Below are positions 51,787-63,926 of a stretch of 64,000 bases of DNA, piece after piece. The notes under the pieces are model-generated. The model worked only from the letters and a program-made list of their open reading frames with translations. It did not search any database and was not told the origin of the DNA. Each line of letters begins with the position of its first letter. The stretch's first letter is position 1. Position numbers and translations under genes: made by a program. This DNA comes from Cladophialophora immunda (lineage: Eukaryota > Ascomycota > Eurotiomycetes > Chaetothyriales > Herpotrichiellaceae), in contig NW_015622542.1 in the NCBI RefSeq assembly GCF_000835495.1, positions 3,246,485-3,310,484 of the forward strand, given 5' to 3'.

Positions 51787-53841
51787 CTAACCTTGAGCAC
51801 CGGCTGAACCGCGACGTCTTCCGCCCTCGGCCGCACGCTCAGCTAGAAGCTGCTTCTTCATCTCCTTATGGGCTTGGCGAGTGGCCTTGTCGTCCTTGCC
51901 CTTGCCTAGGAGTGGGAGGCCAGGAATCTTGCCCGTGGCATTGGGGTCCGGCTTCGGCTTGGTGGAGACCAGCTTTGATTTCGGGCCTCGAGCCTTGACA
52001 AGATTCTTGCGGTCCTCCTTGGGCTTCTTGACTTTCCAAGGTTTCGATTTATTGGCTCCAGCTGGGCTTGAACTTGCCTTCGGATTGCCCTCGCCATCGT
52101 CGAATTGGCCAAATGAGATGAAGTCGGCTGAGAGCTCTTCTTTTGCGGCGACCGCTATGTCTGAGGCAGGAGCGTGAGCAGATTCGCCAGCCGTCTTCTT
52201 TGCCTTCTTCAATGCTTTCCTCTCGGGTTTGGACAGTGTCTTTGTGGTTGTCTCTATCCCTTTATACGCCGGGGCGGTCGAAGTGATAGCGGATTTCCCA
52301 TTCGCACTTTGCAGCTGTGCCTCATCATCGGAGCTAGTCTTCCGGGTTGCGCTTTCGACAGGCGTCTCTGCGGTTTTCAACGCTGTGGCGGAATTTGAGG
52401 CGATATCAGTTTCATCCCCTTCACCTTTCTTGTTTTTCTTCTTCTCTTTCTTCTGCTTTTTCTCCTTTTTTGACTTCTTGCCTCCATCTACAGCAACTTT
52501 GTCTTCAGCTAGATCACTTGGGGGTTCAATAGCGGGATTAACATTTCTCTCGTTCTCAACTTGTTTCAACTCTTCCTGACCCGCCAGCTTCTGGCTCAAG
52601 GCAGCTGCAGGCGCTGTCAAAGTTGACGATGGCATGTCAAGTCCAATAGCCTTCATCTTCGTGGCCTTCTTGTCCCGTCTTCGCTGCTCTTTGTCAATGA
52701 TTTTCTGCCACTGCTCCTCAGTCTTGGGCGCGGCGAGACGTTCGCGTTCGAGTTTCTCGTGAGGAATCTTTCGGAACTTTTTATTTGCGCCTTTCCAAAC
52801 GTCAGGGTGTAAAGAGCCCGGCTCGGCGTACTTGCACTTGAGGATATGACCGAACATCAGGTAGTTGTCCATAGTCTCCGCCACAATCTTTGCGACCTCG
52901 TCGGAAGCAAATTCGATAAAAGCAAAGTGTTTGGATGCGCCAGTGCGTTTGTTTCGAGACAGGCGCAGTCGACTGATGTCTCCGAATTGAGAGAAGTAAG
53001 CTCTCATCTCCTTCTCATAAAAGCCATGAGGGATGCGGCCAACATAGACAGTCCCAGGACCATCGTCATTGCCCTTCGCTTTGGCTTTCTCCAACTTCTT
53101 TTGAGTCTTTTTGTATTTGGGCAAAGGAGGAATCGTTCCAAGGTCAAGGCCTTCATCCTCTTGCTTGTCTTCCGTGTCACTGTCAAATCCAGCCAGGAGA
53201 GCGGCAGTATTGTCATCCGGCTCGACCTCGGCAGCATTATCCTGGTCATCCTCACTTGCAAAGCCACCGAACCCGTCTTCAAGCTCATGGTCGACGGTAC
53301 GCTCTGCTTCTGCTTGCATCGAAGTTGAGACTGGCTTATGCGAGGTCGCAGTTTCGAGATTCTCTGCCCCGGTATGCTCAATCACACCATTGACACCATC
53401 AGCAGTAAGCGTCTCTCCATTGTTGTTGGTTTTGTTCTTCTTGCTTTTCTTTGACTTCTTCTTGACGGGCTCCGCGATCTCCTCGGCAGATTTTTCCTCT
53501 TCAACTTTGTTTGAAGTATCAGCAGATACTGGTGGCTCCTCGTCGTTCATAAAGTCGGAGGCTCGTTTGCGTGATTTCTTCGACTTGGCTGCAGCGACAT
53601 TGTCTAACCGAGGTGTCTCTTCCTTATCGTTGAAGGGAGCATTCTGCGTCTTGCTTGGCTCAGTAGTTGTAGCGTTATCCTTGAGCTCTGTTTCGAAGGC
53701 ATCCTTTTTGCTCGAGGTCTTGGATTTCTTGCTCTTCTTCAGAGGTTGGTCGATCGCACCTGACGACTCTGTTCTCGGTCAGTCAAGAACACTGTGCAAA
53801 TAATTTGATCCAGTCCTACCTTTACGCTTCTTGGTTCCCAT
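51787..53841 (-). CDS. nucleolar RRM protein, Nop15/NIFK type
   Basis: Pre-ribosomal RNA-binding protein of the Nop15/MKI67-FHA-interacting type, which acts in maturation of the large subunit in the nucleolus. It has 667 residues. Exon 1 (53841-53820) encodes only MGTKKRK plus one base, and after a 51-bp intron exon 2 runs 53768-51787. One RRM lies at about 247-323 (TVYVGRIPHGFYEKEM as RNP2 and KHFAFIEF as RNP1). It is followed by the family block KCKYAEPGSLHPDVWKGANKKFR. Both flanks are very rich in Lys, Glu and Ser, with several KKSKK nuclear/nucleolar signals, so the protein is about three times longer than yeast Nop15 (about 220). The start is set by the tiny first exon, since the first ATG in exon 2 would lose 80 residues. 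Confidence 0.9.
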
Positions 53842-56800
53842 GACTGCAGCGACGTCAAATACAACAAAACTGCATAGTAGTTGCCAACTATCCTCGCAAG
53901 TTTCTCAAGTCGAATCTCGAGGAATCGATCGCGGCGTCCAAAATTTTCTCCAAATTTTGCTTGGCATGGAGAGGGCCAAGCGAATACTTGATGGAGGCTA
54001 AATGCGGAGGAGGAAAGTTATCCGACTCCCGTCTTTTGGTCACGATGTCAGGGACCAGAAGTCCGTATCACTTCATCGGCATCCTGCATCTGTCTCTGGA
54101 GAATGTTTCGTGCAAGAACCGAGGCAATATGCGATCATCAAAACGCGGGACTCGCCATTGAACAGGTGTAGGCACCAGAGCTAAGACGACACTCGAAGCT
54201 CCCCAGCAGCATCCGAACAACAAATTTACATCCATCCCTATTGTGCTGAAAGAAACAGCTCTACTCAGAATAAGTACACGTCCAGCATTGTCGGCTCATC
54301 GCACTTTAAACGAGGGCTAAGCGAAACCCATTCTGCTCGATCATCCTTGGTGGAAAAGCTCTCATTTCGGGGCAATTGGTTTTGCGTCCGTTGCATTTTT
54401 CATCGGAACAGTCGATTACATGGAAAATCGTGGTGTTTTCACGTTTTGACGTGCCCCATGGGCATGGGAATGTATGGCCAAGTATGCTCAACGTTTGGCT
54501 GCAGCTCAACGAGTGTGACGGGAGATTATCATCTTCTTAGAAGAGATGCAGAGAACTTGCGATTGAAACCAATGGCCAGGACATCAAAGGTCTCTAAACC
54601 CGCTCCAAAACACCAAGGTGATCAAGTCAAGACCCACGTACGGCGAGCCGAAGTCTTATCCACTCTATGGACAATTACCTGCTAGCCGGACGATGTTGTA
54701 ATGGGCAACGTGGTCCCCGCCACCGGTCTTCAGACCGTCGCCTCTGCGCGTACGCCACTTCATCATATACCAGAACAGAAATGGCCAAAGAGGTCGTCAT
54801 CGCGAACGGTAAGAGCGGCATAAGCGTCCACACACTCGTCTAATCCAGTGGGTACAACCGTGAGCAAGGTGGAACAAAGCATTAGAGGTGTTTACAATGG
54901 GAAGAGGAAGCTAATCAACAGAACATGGCGATGAGTTATGTACCCGGACCCAAAGATGGGAGTCCGAATTTAACAGGCCTAGATGTGGCCGACGATGATG
55001 GATACGCAGCCTCGAAGCCTCTAATACAGGAACCTGGCCAAGAACATATTGGCAAATCTCAACTATCCTAAGGTCGTCCAGTCGTGATGAACCGGCACTT
55101 TTGGCCACGTAACGAAATCATTTGGTGGGAGGACATACCAAGTAGAACTCCACATTGCAGTGCCCTCGGAAAATTTGGATTTCCAGCGCGAGCCGATGAT
55201 TCTTTTCAGACCGGTTTCTCTCGAATCTGGACCAAGTATCAGGTGGCCCCAGCCAAACTCCTCCGCCGTGAGTAAAGTACGTCCTCCGCATGTGGATTGG
55301 TGGTTCCACTGCGTGCTCGAGGCCGTTGTGACGCTTCCAGAGTTATGGGGTTGCGGATGGCAGCGACTAGGTCACATGGGAGTGCACAAAGAATAGTACC
55401 GCATAGGAGCGAGTTTCATGAGCATATTGAATATTCCAAGTGTTGATCACGCAATGTTGGTCGGTCATGAAGGGGGAGGCGGAGGAATTCGGAGCAAAGG
55501 CGAGTACCTACTTGTTAGGTAGTTGGAGGTACATCGTACATACCACAAATTGGGCCCATCGAAAATGCCAGACAAAAGAAGAACGCGCGAGCTCAACCTA
55601 TCAACTAATATCAGTCACTCTCATCATGAGACATTGGCTCTGAACATGTGGAAAAGAGGTACCGCATGTCCGTGTCTGGGTGGCTGAGCATATTAGGGAA
55701 CTGCCTGAGCCCTCCTTATTGAAGGGAGTCTTTTGTCTTTGGTAAGCAGACAAGGCCTCTGAAACCCATTCGTCATAACAGTTCATCAGCTCACTCTAGA
55801 CCTCTCGTGGTCGGCTTTGGCTGGTGGGACTGGGGATTTCGAGCAGGCTCCGTGGGGGGCTGGGAAGGCCGTATGAGCTTACAGGGCCTCGCCACCTACA
55901 AGTACGCCCAGGACAAAGTGCCTCAACACCCACCACCATAACTCGTGAGCAAATGCGCGTTCTCAATGCCTCGAAATAGAAAGAATGCTCTTGGGCAATA
56001 CTTGTCGAAGAAGTATGGTGAAACATTGTTGGGTTGCATCATTGCTTCGAGGGTCGTCCGGGGTAAGTTAGTAAGTAGACTCCAGGCATGCGGGAGAATA
56101 TCACGAACTGGCTCGCTGGTTAAGGCAGTCAAAGGGAATAAGGGAAGTGGATTTTGAGTGGCTGGTTGGGTCGGTGACCGAACATGCGCATCCTCAAGAA
56201 AGGGTAGGTATCAGATTCCACGAGTTTGGCCTGAAGAGCTCGGGACTGCGGGACTACCACTGGCTTGTTCTTAAGTTGCAAGGTCAACCGTTCCGTGATC
56301 ACAGATGTTTGAGTTTGCAGTGCTTGGATTATCAAGCTGCAGTGCGTCAGATCTCTTTCGTGCATACCATTACAGGCAAGGGACTGCATCCCCCGCAGAA
56401 CGCACTGGAGAGGATTCCTTTCTATGCTTGTTAATGGAGAAAAGAGAGGGATTTGTACATGCTTCGAATTCAGGTGACTAGCTACTTATCGCCGTAGCGC
56501 AAGTACCTAGAAAACGATGTCACCAGCACAGGGAGAAAGGGAAAAGCATTCGATCAACGCCCAGAGTAGGGATCAGGCTTGCCTCCGTGGAGCCCATTTG
56601 ACGCCCGTTCGCCCCACGACCAGAGCCGAAGAATCCGCGTCCTTATGCCTCGTGCGTCATTCCCGTGTGCGTTGGACCAGTGTGGTGCTAATGCCAAAAC
56701 ACCTCAGCTCTCGTAAGTGTGGACCAGCCGCCCTCCCGCCAGCCCATGACGAGGTCGATAGGCTGCGGGACCCTTTGCCTGAGAGAGATCCCCCCGAGCA

Positions 56801-57413
56801 CTGAATTGTGGATTGGAAATGCAACAGCCTCTGTGCACCAACGGACCGAACTGGACCATCTGACAGGCAAGCATCAGGCTGACCTAAACCGAATATTTCG
56901 TTCCTGTTCGCGAGCGACTTCTGGGACGCCCCCCAAACCACCCCGGTCGCCCTAGACGGATCAGCCGGACCCTTCTCTAGCCCGCCTTCGGCCTCAAGGA
57001 CTCTTCCGAATGCACGAAGCTGCTTTGCCTGAGCGAGTAATAAAACGAATATGGCTCGTTGCCATCCTTTCGTACGATTCGACGGGCCAGATGGGGGGGT
57101 TGGCGAAAGCGCCTATTCAGTCTGGCTGATCTTCCCCATGACTGTTGCTTATGTGGATTGGTAACCGGCCGTGAGTCGCTTTTAATCACCTGTCCGGCCA
57201 CCCCTCTCCCACGCTTCTTATGATCAGATTTCCGACACTGCAAGGTCTTGTCCTCTTGCATACTTTTTCGATCAAACCACAAGATATCTGCCTTGGCACC
57301 GTTTTCAAGACTGAGAACAACACCGAGGCGTAACACGAAGAGGATACTCGATATCAACCACCTCAACACGTGCATCCCAAGTACTTGCCACGCATATACT
57401 TGTCAGACCAGCC
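53842..57413. other. large gene-free interval
   Basis: About 3.6 kb, the longest empty stretch in the window. Many open frames of 60-110 codons exist on both strands but none shows a domain, a signal peptide or convincing splice structure. No tRNA, tandem repeat or transposase remnant recognised. It may hold long promoters or non-coding transcripts. Confidence 0.5.
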
Positions 57414-58337
57414 ATGGCGCCAGTAATATGGGGGCTCGACCTGAGAGACATCCATTGGAAGAAGTTTGGGAACAACTATATGTGGAAGAATAAAGACTAC
57501 CACATGCGACGGACGAAGTTTGTCATCTATCAGCTTGCCATGATATGCATGGTTGTATCCGAATCAATAGGCACCGCTGCCTTGACAGGTGAGCGCCTTG
57601 GCTATACTCGCATCGATCGAAGGTGTTTCTGACTTTCAGGATAAAAGACTACGTGAAGCAACAGTCGAGGATCGAGAGTTTACACTCGTCGGCGGCTGTG
57701 CACAACGACGACTTCGTTGGCATTGCTTCGTACAATATCTTCTGTGGTGTGGCAGTTGCCACCGTCTTTGGGGCTGCGTTCTTCTTCGATCTCTTCTTCC
57801 CAGAGCGCTATGAACCCAAGAACATTCGGTGGTCATGGAGACTGAGTGCCGTCTTCGTGACGTTGTGTACGATTGGTGATGCGTTGGCATTCACTGTCAT
57901 TGTCGCAACCGGAAAGTCCTGGATTTCGGCCGATACGCAGGATGCAGAAGAGATTGCTCAAGAGAAGATCAATCCTCCGTTGGTCTATCGACACAACGGT
58001 AGAGCAATCGCCGCTACAGTGTTCTTGTGGCTCGGCTTGTGTGCCACGGTGGCTAGGTTGGTCGATTGGCAGATCTTTGACAAGAGGAAGACGCTAACAG
58101 ATGGCAGCTGTATCCTCATGTGGCTCTACTACCAGCATCACGATACCTACGGCCCGAAATCTCACACCGCTCGCATGCGGGATGAGGTTGACAAGACAAT
58201 CTTGATCAACGAGCGAGCGCAAACTGGCATGAGCTCCCGAGAGCAAATGGCTTTCAACTCAATGTAAGGACTTGCACATCTGTTGGAGCGAAGGACATGC
58301 CGATTCTAATGTCCTCTCTAGCCCGTACAAGCCTTGA
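57414..58337 (+). CDS. four-helix membrane protein of unknown function
   Basis: Predicted integral membrane protein of 268 residues. Exons are 57414-57588, 57648-58263 and 58322-58337. Four hydrophobic segments are seen: about YQLAMICMVVSESIGTAAL, then IFCGVAVATVFGAAFFFDLFF, then VFVTLCTIGDALAFTVIVATG, then IAATVFLWLGLCATVARLV. An acidic extracellular or luminal loop (SADTQDAEEIAQEK) lies between the last two, and the tail is polar. The acceptor of intron 1 is taken as AAAAG/AC because the earlier CAG gives a stop at once. The last exon adds only IPYKP and is supported by a CTAAT branch site. I do not recognise the family. Confidence 0.8.
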
Positions 58338-59379
58338 AACCATGACACTTCCCCATCCATGGATGGAAGAGTACAAACTTAGCCAGACATGAGCAGGAGT
58401 CGAATGGGTCTCTTCCCATTCTCACAACCGAAGCAGGGCAACGTTTACGTGCCCTTTGGCCGCAACCCGTACCTTCGCAGAGGGAAGGAGTTGTCAAGGC
58501 CCACTGTGGTCGAGCCCTATGCTCGAAAAGACGTACCACTTTCTTGTTTGTATGTGGTGTCCACATAATACGTCAAGCGTTTAGCATCTGTGGTGGCGTT
58601 GTGTGAAGGCGAAATCGTAGACGGCGACGGCTGTTCGTCGGCGTCTTAAAGGGCCATCAAGCAGGAAGCCTGCTTGGACCGAGTACAAAATTTGGGGGAG
58701 CGTTAAGGACGGGAGCATCGGATCGTCCGGGAAGAGGACTACGGTGGAGTTTGGTGATCATGGACTAATTGATGGTATCTTGAGCGTTTCTCTGACTTGG
58801 CACGTGTCCATGATGTAGTTTTGAAACCAGGAGATGAATGGATTTGCTATGAGGTGACGGGTTCAGCCTTGCGCCTCGTTCACCCCGCTGTGCTATTCAG
58901 GCCTAGTGCAGCCTTACTGCAGCCTTGGCAGTCGTATAGCTCCAAAAAGTCGCAAAGTTGCTACTGAACACACTGCGATAACATCTCAACCCAGCGAGCA
59001 TAACAGATGACATCCTTATCGATAACATGTCTTCTCGTCGCCAATGCTGTGAGGTGGGATTTCATCTCGGAAACGTCGATTGCAATCCCATTCGAGAAAT
59101 AGCTTTACGATGTCCGACGGAGAATCCCAAGATGGGCCAAGAGCACGGAGTAACAACCAAGACTCAACCCCGCTCCCAACCTCCCAGAAGCTAAAACATT
59201 GATTCTTCTTATTCTTTTCTGTACTTGCGGGACTCCATTTGTCCTTGTTTTGTGAAGCGAAGGCACCCAAACGCACGAAAAGACAGACTAAAGCAAGGAA
59301 ACAGCAAGGAAACGTCAGAGGGTTACCATCCCAGCCCATCAAGTTAACAAACCCCCCAGCACCTCACGAATTAATCACA
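58338..59379. other. intergenic, promoter of the CAX gene
   Basis: About 1 kb without a recognisable gene. An in-frame extension upstream of 59380 has no ATG, and I treat it as leader. Confidence 0.55.
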
Positions 59380-60944
59380 ATGAGCGCTGAAGCTTCCAGC
59401 GCCTCAAACGTGGTCCGTGGAACCGTGCCGTCGGCAGACTCGCCTTCAAAATCCCACACTAGCAGCCATGAACAGCCTCATAGTGGCCCAGGTGGCCTCT
59501 TGACAATCCATCATGAGGGGGAATCTGGCCGAAGCGGCATCCAATTCTGGTCTTTTATGCGCATCTTATGGCGGTCTTCATCCCAAGTCTCCATGGCTGT
59601 CAACGTCCTGTGGCCTTTTGTTCCAGTTGCCATAATTCTCCATTACCTGCCTGGCCACCACTCTGCTACGCTCAACAAATGGATCTTCGCAACAAGCTAC
59701 ATTGGCATGGTCCCTGCAGCAAACCTCTTGGGCTTCGCCGGCCAAGAGCTGGCGCGGAAGATGCCAAAAGTCGCGGGAATCCTGATTGAGACGGCGTTGG
59801 GCAGTATCGTCGAGATTGTCCTGTTCATCATTCTGATCGCAAAACACAAGAATCCCGAAGGAGATGGCGACGACAGCTCCGCGGAAGAAGGCAATTTGAT
59901 ACCCGTCATCCAGGCCGCAATCCTCGGCTCCATCCTTACAAACCTGCTTCTCTGTCTGGGACTGTGCTTCTTCTTTGGCGGCCTCCGTCGACAGACACAG
60001 ACCTTCCATGCCGTCGTCTCTGAAGTCGGGTCCGGCCTGCTTCTCGTTGCTGGATTCGGCCTTTTGATTCCGAGCGCGTTCTACTCTGCTCTAAAAGGAG
60101 AGACACGGTCCCACAGTGGCTTCACGGAACACAAGTTGCAATACGATGTGCTGAAAATGAGCCAAGCCACCAGCATCATCCTGATGATTGCGTTTGCTGT
60201 CTACATTGTCTTCAACGCACGCAGCCAACACAGCATCTTCGACGAGATACTCGAGGCAGACGAGATTAATGATGCAGACCGGGCCCATGACATGGCAAAG
60301 GAAAAGCTGACATTTACCGAATGCATCGTCGCCATAGTAGCGTCTCTGGCCTTCATTACGCTCCTTGCCGTCTTCCTGGTCGAGCAGATCGAAACCATTG
60401 TGCACGCTGGTGTGCCTGATCAATTCCTCGGCCTGATACTGCTTCCACTGGTTGAAAAAGCGGCTGAGCATCTGACTGCAATCGATGAAGCTTGGGACGG
60501 GCAGATGAATTTTGCCTTGTACCACTGTCTCGGTCCGAGCATTCAGACGGCGCTGTTCAACGGGCCGCTTGTTGTCATCGTTGGTTGGGCCCTAGGGAAA
60601 CCAATGGATCTGAACTTCGAGATCTTCATGATTGCTCTGCTCGTGCTGTCAATTTTGGTGGTGGGGAATTTCCTCAGGGACAAAGAAAGTAACTATCTTG
60701 AGGGGACGTTGTTGGTGGTAAGCTCCTCTTTTGTCCAGATTCTCTCTTACCTGCAGCGGATTCTGGATCTGACGAGAAGATATAGATTGTGTACCTCATC
60801 ATCGCTATTGCGGCGTGGTATTATCCGGACCCGGATGTGGCAACCTCAAACGAGTTCGATGGTCCTTGGCTCGCCGCTGGCGTTCCGCCAAAAGCAACTT
60901 GGACGGCTCCTTTGCAGTTCAGAACACAAGGGACGATGCTCTGA
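59380..60944 (+). CDS. CAX-type Ca2+/H+ exchanger, divergent
   Basis: Cation/proton antiporter of the CAX (Vcx1-like) family, expected in the vacuolar or another internal membrane, 498 residues, exons 59380-60717 and 60786-60944. The cytosolic N-tail is about 70 residues, then about 11 helices in two halves, with an acidic loop EGDGDDSSAEEG after helix 3 and another EADEINDADRAHD in the middle. The paired alpha repeats are recognisable but altered. The first reads LGSIVEIVL instead of the usual FGNAVEL. The second reads LPLVEKAAEHLTAI instead of VGNAAEHVT. The ion-binding glutamates are retained while the Gly-Asn pairs are not, so ion preference may differ from Vcx1. Confidence 0.9.
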
Positions 60945-61408
60945 AGGATTTCCTCCCCTCGGAGGACTTGGCCACAAGGAGCTTAACGGTTTTCGCTGAC
61001 GAAGACATGGGCAGTAAGTCTTCCGCTCTTTTTACAGTAGATGATATGTTCAAGAGAAGACTGCACAGATATGGTTTGAGAAAAGCTCAGTCTCAAGTTC
61101 AAAGGAAATGACAAGTGCTCCACTGGAAAAACGGAAATGGGTTTTATTGAGGTCTAACCTCAGGTGCAAGCATCGATGGTCACCACTTGGATCTGCGTCT
61201 TTGCCCAGTCGGAAGGCTGCCACGCTCAGCCCCGCCTTAGTGTGATTTGTGCCCTCGACATATCAATCTGATCTGGCATACCCTTCCATCCACAATAGCT
61301 CGACTGTGCTCATGCACACTGTCACTTTCAATGGCAAAGCCGATTTTGTCTCGGTCCCATCAAGTCCGAGTTTTTCTGGAGTTGTATGCTAATCCCAAGC
61401 AAGCCCAT
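60945..61408. other. intergenic, convergent 3' ends
   Basis: Nothing recognised. Confidence 0.55.
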
Positions 61409-62203
61409 TCACGCCTGTCCTTCGCTGCCGTCGCCTCGTGGCTCTTGTGCATTCACGCGCAGCTGCGGATCGGTGCCCAGATATGCTCGAGTGCTCTGGA
61501 GGACTCTTTGTCGGACTTGTTCGAGCCGCTGCGCTCCGGGCGGGAGACTTTCTGGCATATGTCGATCGACTGAAAGACACGGCGTCAAGGCCACACCTGC
61601 CACAGGGTATTGTGCGTCTTGCCTCGAGGTTTGATTCTCTGGGATGATTTCTCCTTGAACCTCGCGAATCCCAGTCACCCGCTGAGCCTCGGCCATGCGG
61701 TTTCTTGAGCGCTCATCTTCGGTTGTGCCAGTGTCGGTAGCATTTTCATCGCCGGACAAGTTGTGCGGCTGACTCTCTTCACTTCTCTCCGACCTCCAAA
61801 GGTTGAGCAACCCTCTTCTTGAAAGATTATCTGCACGCCATACACAAGGGCTCTGACGCTTCTGACACCTCCCACACACAGGTTTGACGCCGTCACAGCC
61901 CTTGCGGGACGCAATGCATCGTGTGCATCGCGATCTGTCCAGGGTACTTTGGCCGCTTTGTCTGGCACGGCCAGGGCGAATGGACGCAGTGCTTGGTATA
62001 GGGGCTTGGACCTGGTCAGCCCAGGTCTGGCAGCTGGTTTGGCTTGCAGCTTCACGGTCGTGATGGTGATGCTTACCTTGGGCATTAGACAGTCCCTCCG
62101 CTTGACTGTATGTCTGGCTCGGGTGGCGGAGGGAGCCTGACTGAGAGGTCGCCACATCATCCGTGCTTTTCAAGGTGGGCGCCGGACGCAATGGTTCGCT
62201 CAT
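61409..62203 (-). CDS. short Zn2Cys6 zinc-cluster protein
   Basis: Single-exon ORF of 264 residues with a central binuclear zinc cluster CTRCIASRKGCDGVKPVCGRCQKRQSPC-like pattern (C-X2-C-X6-C-X6-C-X2-C-X6-C). A low-complexity Ser/Gln/His-rich N-terminus (HHHHD) comes before it and a polar C-terminus after. There is no fungal regulator middle domain, so it is only about one third of the usual length. It could be a short regulator, an interfering DNA-binding protein, or the 5' part of a gene whose rest has been lost. No splice donor convincingly extends it. Confidence 0.75.
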   Translation of the reverse strand: MSEPLRPAPTLKSTDDVATSQSGSLRHPSQTYSQAEGLSNAQGKHHHHDREAASQTSCQTWADQVQAPIPSTASIRPGRARQSGQSTLDRSRCTRCIASRKGCDGVKPVCGRCQKRQSPCVWRADNLSRRGLLNLWRSERSEESQPHNLSGDENATDTGTTEDERSRNRMAEAQRVTGIREVQGEIIPENQTSRQDAQYPVAGVALTPCLSVDRHMPESLPPGAQRLEQVRQRVLQSTRAYLGTDPQLRVNAQEPRGDGSEGQA

Positions 62204-63518
62204 TCCGCTCGATTTGCCGTCGGTATATTTTCAAACGCGCATTGAGAAGCTGGGTAGATGTGTGAATGATCTTTCTTGGTCACGCCGCGTCAAATCTCAG
62301 TGACGAATTCAAGATATCTTTCGATACTGAGGTCCACGGCCCTCGGTCTCCCTGAGGCAAGGAAGTTGTGGTTTGATATCTATAAGAGAGGCTATTCCGT
62401 GGGATAGTAAGAATCCACACTTCTAGATCGTGAGGATGAGAGAACAAATAGGTTGGACCATCGCAGCCCACGAATAGGAGCACGATACTTATGGAACTAG
62501 CTATCCTGCGCTCTGCAAGTGCGAACCTCGAGTCGAGAGCTTCAGGGAAGCATTTTCTTTGCGCAGCAACCGATTTCTTCGGGACTTCTGCGAGTCGTCT
62601 ACAACAACTAGGACGAAATAGGAGAGGGCCCATTGGGGGGGAAAAAAGGATTGGCGCAAAAAAGAGATGCTCAACAGGAGTATCCAATGATGAGATAGTT
62701 GGATGAATGAATGGGTTTCTCATTTCTATTCAATAGTTGGGCCATGACATTCTCCCCACAAGACATTCTAGATACGGCTGTGGGATTGGCGAGAGGATTG
62801 TGATGTGATGGGACGCGCGGGGGACGATTTGCATGCGCCTGGCGCCAGTTGGAGACGGGAGCAAGAGTGCGCAAAGAACACAGAAGGCCAGGACGTCCAC
62901 CGTGACAAGAGGCTGCGGATACATCATGAAAAGGAGGTAGATTAGCAGCTGCGAAGATCGTGCATACGTCGAAGCCTGCAGGGAGCACACAAACGGATTT
63001 TGGCCCTAATATGGAATAGCAACAGTCACTCGTATGCTCCGCGCAATGAATGCGCCCATATCTCTTGTTCTTTCTCATTAGAACAACAACTAGTGGGCAC
63101 TCTGTTTATAGTACGCTCGGTCGCACTGACTCACACAACGAATGATCTCGAATACCTGCAGCGGCAGGCCTTCTTCACAGCTTCGTCGGCCAACAAACGT
63201 CCCGGAGTCCCTTTTGCGCACGAGGCTAATGCATACCAAACCTGCCATGGCATATTTGGTGCTTTGTGGCGCACGAGACGACAGCGTGCTGGAACCACGG
63301 TCGACAGATGCAGACTGTCAAAGGGTTGCTGACCCACGCTGGAGGTGGCGTTCCGTTAGCCCCGGCGCAGGAAAGCGAATCGTCTCCTGTCCTCTGTGCG
63401 CAGGCGGTGAAGCGTGCAGAGGTACGAGGTGCTTCGTAGGGCAACCAGGGTAAAGACTGACCACCAACCAGATCCCGCGTCCGTCGGTGGGCTTGTAGAT
63501 AGCGCGATTAGACGGTTT
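62204..63518. other. intergenic
   Basis: About 1.3 kb without a recognisable gene. The left part should hold the promoter of the short zinc-cluster gene. Confidence 0.5.
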
Positions 63519-63840
63519 TCTCCCAGGGTCATCCTCTCGCAGGGGCACCCTCTGACACCAAATGCCTCTGACGCCAGGCGCCTCTGACGTCAGGTGTCTC
63601 TCACGACGGGTGTCTCTCACAACGACTGTCTCTCGCGACGACTGTCTCTCGCGACGACTGTCTCTCACGACGACTGTCTCTCACAACAACTGTCTCTCAC
63701 AACAACTGTCTCTCACAACAAGTGTCTCTCACGACGGGTGTCTCTCACGACGGGTGCCTCTCGCGCCAGGTGCCTCTGACGCCAAATGCCTCTCGCAGGG
63801 GCACCCTCTCGCAGGGGCACCCTCTCGCAGGGTCATCATC
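63519..63840. repeat. 16-bp minisatellite, about 19 imperfect units
   Basis: Tandem 16-bp units of the type GTCTCTCACGACGACT. Central units vary between CGACGAC and CAACAAC. Outer units change to GCCTCTGACGCCAGG- and CCTCTCGCAGGGGCAC-like forms, so the array is roughly symmetric with the same variants at both ends. The unit length is not a multiple of three and no long ORF depends on it. Confidence 0.9.
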
Positions 63841-63853
63841 TCCTAGGCTCATC

Positions 63854-63873
63854 GATTGATTGATTGATTGATT
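63854..63873. repeat. GATT tetranucleotide microsatellite
   Basis: Five consecutive GATT units just after the minisatellite. Confidence 0.9.
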
Positions 63874-63917
63874 ATGTCATACACTGTCCCAGCCTCCTAG
63901 GAAGCTATGCAGGAGTA

Positions 63918-63926
63918 TTATATAAG
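63918..63926 (+). promoter_or_regulatory. TATA box of a gene beyond the right edge
   Basis: TTATATAAG followed by a CT-rich leader (CTTTCTTCAGTCTTCTCTC) running to the window end without an ATG. This is the layout of a fungal core promoter, so a plus-strand gene likely starts just outside. Confidence 0.5.

Noticed and set aside
53842..57413. Several 60-110-codon ORFs on both strands
   Set aside because: None has a domain, signal peptide, or exon structure. Open frames of this size occur by chance at this base composition.
63519..63840. Regular short repeats resembling a CRISPR array
   Set aside because: The 16-bp units are contiguous with no unique spacers, and the genome is fungal. It is a minisatellite.
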